DNA of 64,000 nt from Streptomyces hokutonensis (GTDB lineage: Bacteria; Actinomycetota; Actinomycetes; Streptomycetales; Streptomycetaceae), in the NCBI RefSeq assembly GCF_000376565.1, contig NZ_BARG01000075.1:62001-126000 (forward strand), read 5' to 3'. Position numbers and translations under genes: made by a program. A model generated the notes under the pieces. The model worked only from the letters and a program-made list of their open reading frames with translations. It was not told the origin of the DNA and searched no databases. This document shows, in pieces, positions 61,366-64,000 of this stretch. Position 1 is the first letter of the stretch, and every line of letters starts with the position of its first letter.

Positions 61366-62172
61366 CTACCGAGCATCTCCGAACTCGCGTCGCAAAGTCG
61401 CCAGAACATCACCATAGGTCTGGCGCACTTCGTCTTTCGCAAACCTGATCTGCTGCACGCCATCCATGTTTGAGAACAACTCAATATTCTCTTCCACGAC
61501 TGCGATGGCGCGCGGAAATCCTAGCTTTCCCTGGAAAAGGCCAAGCTCATGTACGACATTTTGCCGGGCGCGCATTTCACCGAGTTCCGTTTCGTCCTCA
61601 CCGCTGAGAACAAGGAGGGCAAACGAGCTGCCCGTGAGCATCTCATCGAGGATGTCCCGGATGGTATGACCTGATCGAGCCCCCGTTTCATACGCTTGCA
61701 CCACGTATCCATGCTGCTCGACTAGGTGGTCCTTCAGGTCGCGCCATGCGGAACTGCGGCCGTGCCCAATGAAGACCACGGGTTTCGGGATCTCTGGAGC
61801 GGGAGAGGTATCCCGCTCTATTGTGGCGCTCGGCGCGTCGCGCTCAAATGGCCAAAATACCCTTTCCAGCTCCGGCCGGGAGGGCGCCCTCACGGACACC
61901 TCAGTGACTTGCGAGAACCCGTAAGTAACCGACATCTCATACCCGTGAGCGGAATCAGAAATAGAGCATCTCGCGTAGCTGAAACCAGCTCGATAGTCAG
62001 CGAAAAACTCCTCCTCCGTATCAAAGCGCCAACTCTCGGCACCCCTATGAATCTTCCAGTTAATGGACAGCTTGTCCTTGTTGACTCCGTCAAGGGAAAG
62101 GAACGATTCGATTCCTGCCTTAACAGTATCGGCCGAGAACTTAACATGGGGGTATTTCTTGCCTTTCTCCAT
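61366..62172 (-). CDS. PF10137-type TIR protein (nucleotide-binding, TIR-like)
   Basis: A 268-residue protein. The N-terminal 125 residues are an unrecognised domain (SINWKIHRGAESWRFDTEEE), the C-terminal 140 are a TIR-like domain: PVVFIGHGRSSAWRDLKDHL, then SFALLVLSGEDETELGEMRA, then RQNVVHELGLFQGKLG (conserved Glu) and RAIAVVEENIELFSNMD. Members of PF10137 serve as effectors in CBASS and Pycsar systems and cleave NAD+. It is on the strand opposite to the neighbours, and its position between two 41-bp repeats suggests separate acquisition. ATG at 62172. Confidence 0.87.
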   Translation of the reverse strand: MEKGKKYPHVKFSADTVKAGIESFLSLDGVNKDKLSINWKIHRGAESWRFDTEEEFFADYRAGFSYARCSISDSAHGYEMSVTYGFSQVTEVSVRAPSRPELERVFWPFERDAPSATIERDTSPAPEIPKPVVFIGHGRSSAWRDLKDHLVEQHGYVVQAYETGARSGHTIRDILDEMLTGSSFALLVLSGEDETELGEMRARQNVVHELGLFQGKLGFPRAIAVVEENIELFSNMDGVQQIRFAKDEVRQTYGDVLATLRREFGDAR

Positions 62173-62220
62173 GTAGCATATATTAGCTCAGTAACTGGGT
62201 GACAACGCCCACGAACAATG

Positions 62221-62261
62221 GCGGACGAGCGCGGACGTCTGCGGACCATCAGCGCAGGTGG
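62221..62261. repeat. 41-bp imperfect direct repeat, copy 2
   Basis: Partner of 61211-61251, 80% identical by hand alignment. It lies 49 bp upstream of the TIR gene start. Confidence 0.6.
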
Positions 62262-62404
62262 GTAGCGTGCGAGACCAAGGCGCCACCCCTATCGAAGTTG
62301 CTTCGGGACGAAGGGGCCAGAAGTAGATGCCCTGACAGGCAGAGTGCAGGATCGGCTGTGGCGACATGCGTTCGTCTGATCCTGGCGTGAGCGGCTGAGA
62401 TGAT

Positions 62405-62710
62405 GTGAGCATGCCGACGCTTGGAACGCCTCTCTCAGCTGCACTCATCCCCGACTGCACCGAACCGGAAGCTCACCGCGCTGCCTACAAAAGAGCCAAG
62501 ACCAACGACGCGATCTTCGTGTGCATCGCTCGTCAGGGCAGGCGGTGGAAGGTAGAGCTTGACGCCATGTCTTGCAGCGGGCCAGCCATCCCGGACGAGG
62601 CAGTGACGATCCTGCAGTCCGCGGCTGAAGCGCTGGTACTCGCGGACACGGTGACGCAGGCCAACATTGCGCCTGAATACATCTCCATGTGGGCGATCGA
62701 GAGCGAGTAG
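62405..62710 (+). CDS. Small hypothetical protein (about 100 residues)
   Basis: Balanced composition and helix/strand pattern (SAALIPDCTEPEAHRAAYKR, DAIFVCIARQGRRWKVELDA, IPDEAVTILQSAAEALVLAD) suggest a real protein of unknown family. Start GTG 62405 or ATG 62411. No domain recognised. It lies between the TIR gene and the TIR-NB-ARC gene, same strand as the latter. The 340 bases after it show no clear gene. Confidence 0.5.
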   Translation: MSMPTLGTPLSAALIPDCTEPEAHRAAYKRAKTNDAIFVCIARQGRRWKVELDAMSCSGPAIPDEAVTILQSAAEALVLADTVTQANIAPEYISMWAIESE

Positions 62711-63050
62711 AGGGCGCGCGAGATCGCGGCTGCGTTCCATGCTGTTCTGCATGGTTTCCGACAGCTATACATCGCCGTCCCGAGCCGGCGCCGAAGGCCC
62801 TAGCAGGTGGCATGTGGACGAGGCGTGGACGTCTCGGGTCGAGTTCCGTCTTGGCTCAGTCATCTGTGCAGGTCAGACTGGTTCAGGGGGAGCGCTCTTG
62901 AGGGGACTGTAAATCTCCTGGGGGAGGTTAGGGCCTCTCCGCTGTGTGCCGTGCTCGTCGGCTGGGTTTGACTGAAAGCCCGTGTGCGGTGGTCTGGGTG
63001 GGTTCTAGTCTCGGTGGCGGCAGGGCGTGGGGCTGGTACGGGGGGTTCGG

Positions 63051-64000
63051 GTGGCGGGTGTGGGGGATGCGGGTGGGGTGCGGGTGTTTGTCTCGCATGC
63101 GGGGGCGGATCTTGCGTGGGCGGAGTGGGTGGCCTGGCAGTTGCAGGATGCCGGGTATGAGGTGGAGTTGGCTGTCTGGCAATGGGGGGCCGGGGAGAAC
63201 GTCATCCGGAACATGGACCGGGCCCTGTCGGCGGGGCCGATGGTGGCGTTGTTCTCGGGGGCGTATTTCGAGCCGGAGCGGTGGACCACGGAGGAGTGGA
63301 CGGCGAAGCTGGCCGGGCGGGAGAAGCTGATCCCGGTCCGGATCGAGGACTGTTCGGTGCCGCCGATGGTGCGGGCGTTGCTTGCGCCGGCGTTGTTCGG
63401 TGTGGGTGAGGAGCAGGCGCGGGAGGTGCTGCTGGCGGCGGTGGCGGGGCCGGCGGGCGTTCCGCGGGAGAGTCCACGGTTTCCGGGCCCGGGTGGGGCG
63501 GGGCGGTTGCGGCGGATGGGGGCGAGTGGGCCGCGGTTGCCGGGCACGTTGCCGAGGGTGTGGAACGTCCCGGCGCGCAATGCCGGGTTTGTGGGCCGGG
63601 ATGGGTTGCTGGTGGAGGTGCGGTCGCGTTTGGCGGGCGGCCATGCGGTGGCGGTGGTGGCGTTGGACGGTCGTGGGGGTGTGGGCAAGACGCAGCTGGC
63701 GGCCGAGTACGCGCACCGGTTCTGCGGGGAGTACGAGCTGGTGTGGTGGGTGCGGGCGGAGGATGCGGCCCTGATTCCGGGCCAGTTGGCGGCGCTGGCG
63801 GTGGAGACCGGGGCGGCGCAGCCGGATACGCCGCTGGAGGAGGCGGTGCGGGCGCTGGGGCGTGAGCTGGGGTCGCGGTCGCGCTGGCTGGTCGTCTTCG
63901 ACAACGCGGAGGATCCTGCGGCGCTGGCGGGCCTGGTGCCGTCCGGGGTGGGGCATGTGCTGATCACTTCCCGCAACCCCGACTGGCACGGCGTGGCGGG
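63051..64000 (+). CDS. TIR-NB-ARC protein, 5' part (runs off the window)
   Basis: The frame opens at GTG 63051 after GGGGGG and continues without a stop to the window end. Residues 10-140 are a TIR domain (VRVFVSHAGADLAWAEWV, QDAGYEVELAVWQWGAGENV, MDRALSAGPMVALFSGAYFE); then a Gly/Pro linker; from about residue 180 an NB-ARC ATPase starts with FVGRDGLL, P-loop LDGRGGVGKTQLA and WLVVFDNAED (Walker B). TPR repeats may follow outside the window. Proteins like this are NLR-type immune sensors in bacteria, and the NB-ARC part also resembles FxsT of FxSxx-COOH systems. Its GC-rich codons are Streptomyces-like, unlike the preceding genes. Confidence 0.88.
   Translation, partial: MAGVGDAGGVRVFVSHAGADLAWAEWVAWQLQDAGYEVELAVWQWGAGENVIRNMDRALSAGPMVALFSGAYFEPERWTTEEWTAKLAGREKLIPVRIEDCSVPPMVRALLAPALFGVGEEQAREVLLAAVAGPAGVPRESPRFPGPGGAGRLRRMGASGPRLPGTLPRVWNVPARNAGFVGRDGLLVEVRSRLAGGHAVAVVALDGRGGVGKTQLAAEYAHRFCGEYELVWWVRAEDAALIPGQLAALAVETGAAQPDTPLEEAVRALGRELGSRSRWLVVFDNAEDPAALAGLVPSGVGHVLITSRNPDWHGVA

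Noticed and set aside
54600..64000. attR copy of the tRNA-Ser 3' end
   Set aside because: I looked for a second GTGGGTTCAAATCCCAC-like stretch and saw none; the right end of the element may lie beyond the window or be lost.

Overview
The window looks like a Streptomyces chromosome. It has very high GC with strongly GC-biased third codon positions, frequent GTG starts, Tat signal peptides, actinobacterial families (DyP/Sco/ECuC copper cluster, fused CydCD, SLATT and FxsT-type proteins), Streptomyces-type parS sites and a Rex operator. Gene order from the LacI regulator through hisC, cydA-cydB-cydCD, serS, pheA, dtpA, sco, pepP and htrA matches, from memory, the oriC-proximal SCO394x-SCO397x part of S. 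coelicolor. Three exact parS sites and two groups of perfect DnaA boxes fit a position near oriC.

Layout of the core (1-54.6 kb). 0-3.9 kb: end of an HxlR regulator, a membrane protein, a PPP-type phosphoesterase, then about 1.4 kb without a convincing gene that holds a 75-bp tandem repeat and a low-complexity tract. 3.9-15 kb: LacI regulator, aminotransferase, Rex-controlled cytochrome bd operon with its fused CydCD exporter, and a DevS-like GAF histidine kinase, so a respiratory/redox neighbourhood. 15-23 kb: HAD phosphatase, F420-type oxidoreductase, tRNA 2'-phosphotransferase, and a four-gene chain coupled by GTGA overlaps (M24 peptidase, hydrolase-SDR fusion, PF10118 protein, MerR regulator). 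23-30.8 kb: a two-ATPase/two-permease ABC exporter, serS with a HAD gene, pheA, and a dense DnaA-box cluster between serS and pheA. 30.9-37 kb: copper trafficking cluster (DtpA, CopCD, ECuC, Sco, YcnI-like protein, Met/His-rich membrane protein). 37-54.4 kb: two RsbW-like ATPases, GNAT, secreted dioxygenase, orphan CitG-like enzyme, MFS plus MocR, PepP, a SpoIIE-type phosphatase lacking a usual metal ligand, prim-pol domain protein, SEC-C protein, glycerophosphodiesterase, HtrA, and an ECF sigma factor paired with a membrane protein.

Accessory region (54.5-64 kb). A tRNA-Ser(UGA) gene is followed by an integrase gene pointing at it, an excisionase-like gene, an iteron-like array of ATGACGCA octamers, a replication-type ATPase missing its 5' end, and a GntR/UTRA regulator also missing its 5' end. 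This is a deleted integrative element of the AICE type; its integrase is split by a frameshift in a seven-G tract. After a 23-bp perfect hairpin, base composition drops and a defence-like block begins: a ThsB-like TIR protein whose stop overlaps the start of a four-TM SLATT-type protein, then a deoxyribosyltransferase-fold protein, then on the opposite strand a PF10137-type TIR protein flanked by imperfect 41-bp repeats. GC rises again at the end, where a TIR-NB-ARC protein runs off the window. Several TIR/nucleotide-handling proteins in about 5 kb make this the most likely place for an undescribed immune system.

All assignments come from reading the sequence; no database search was run.
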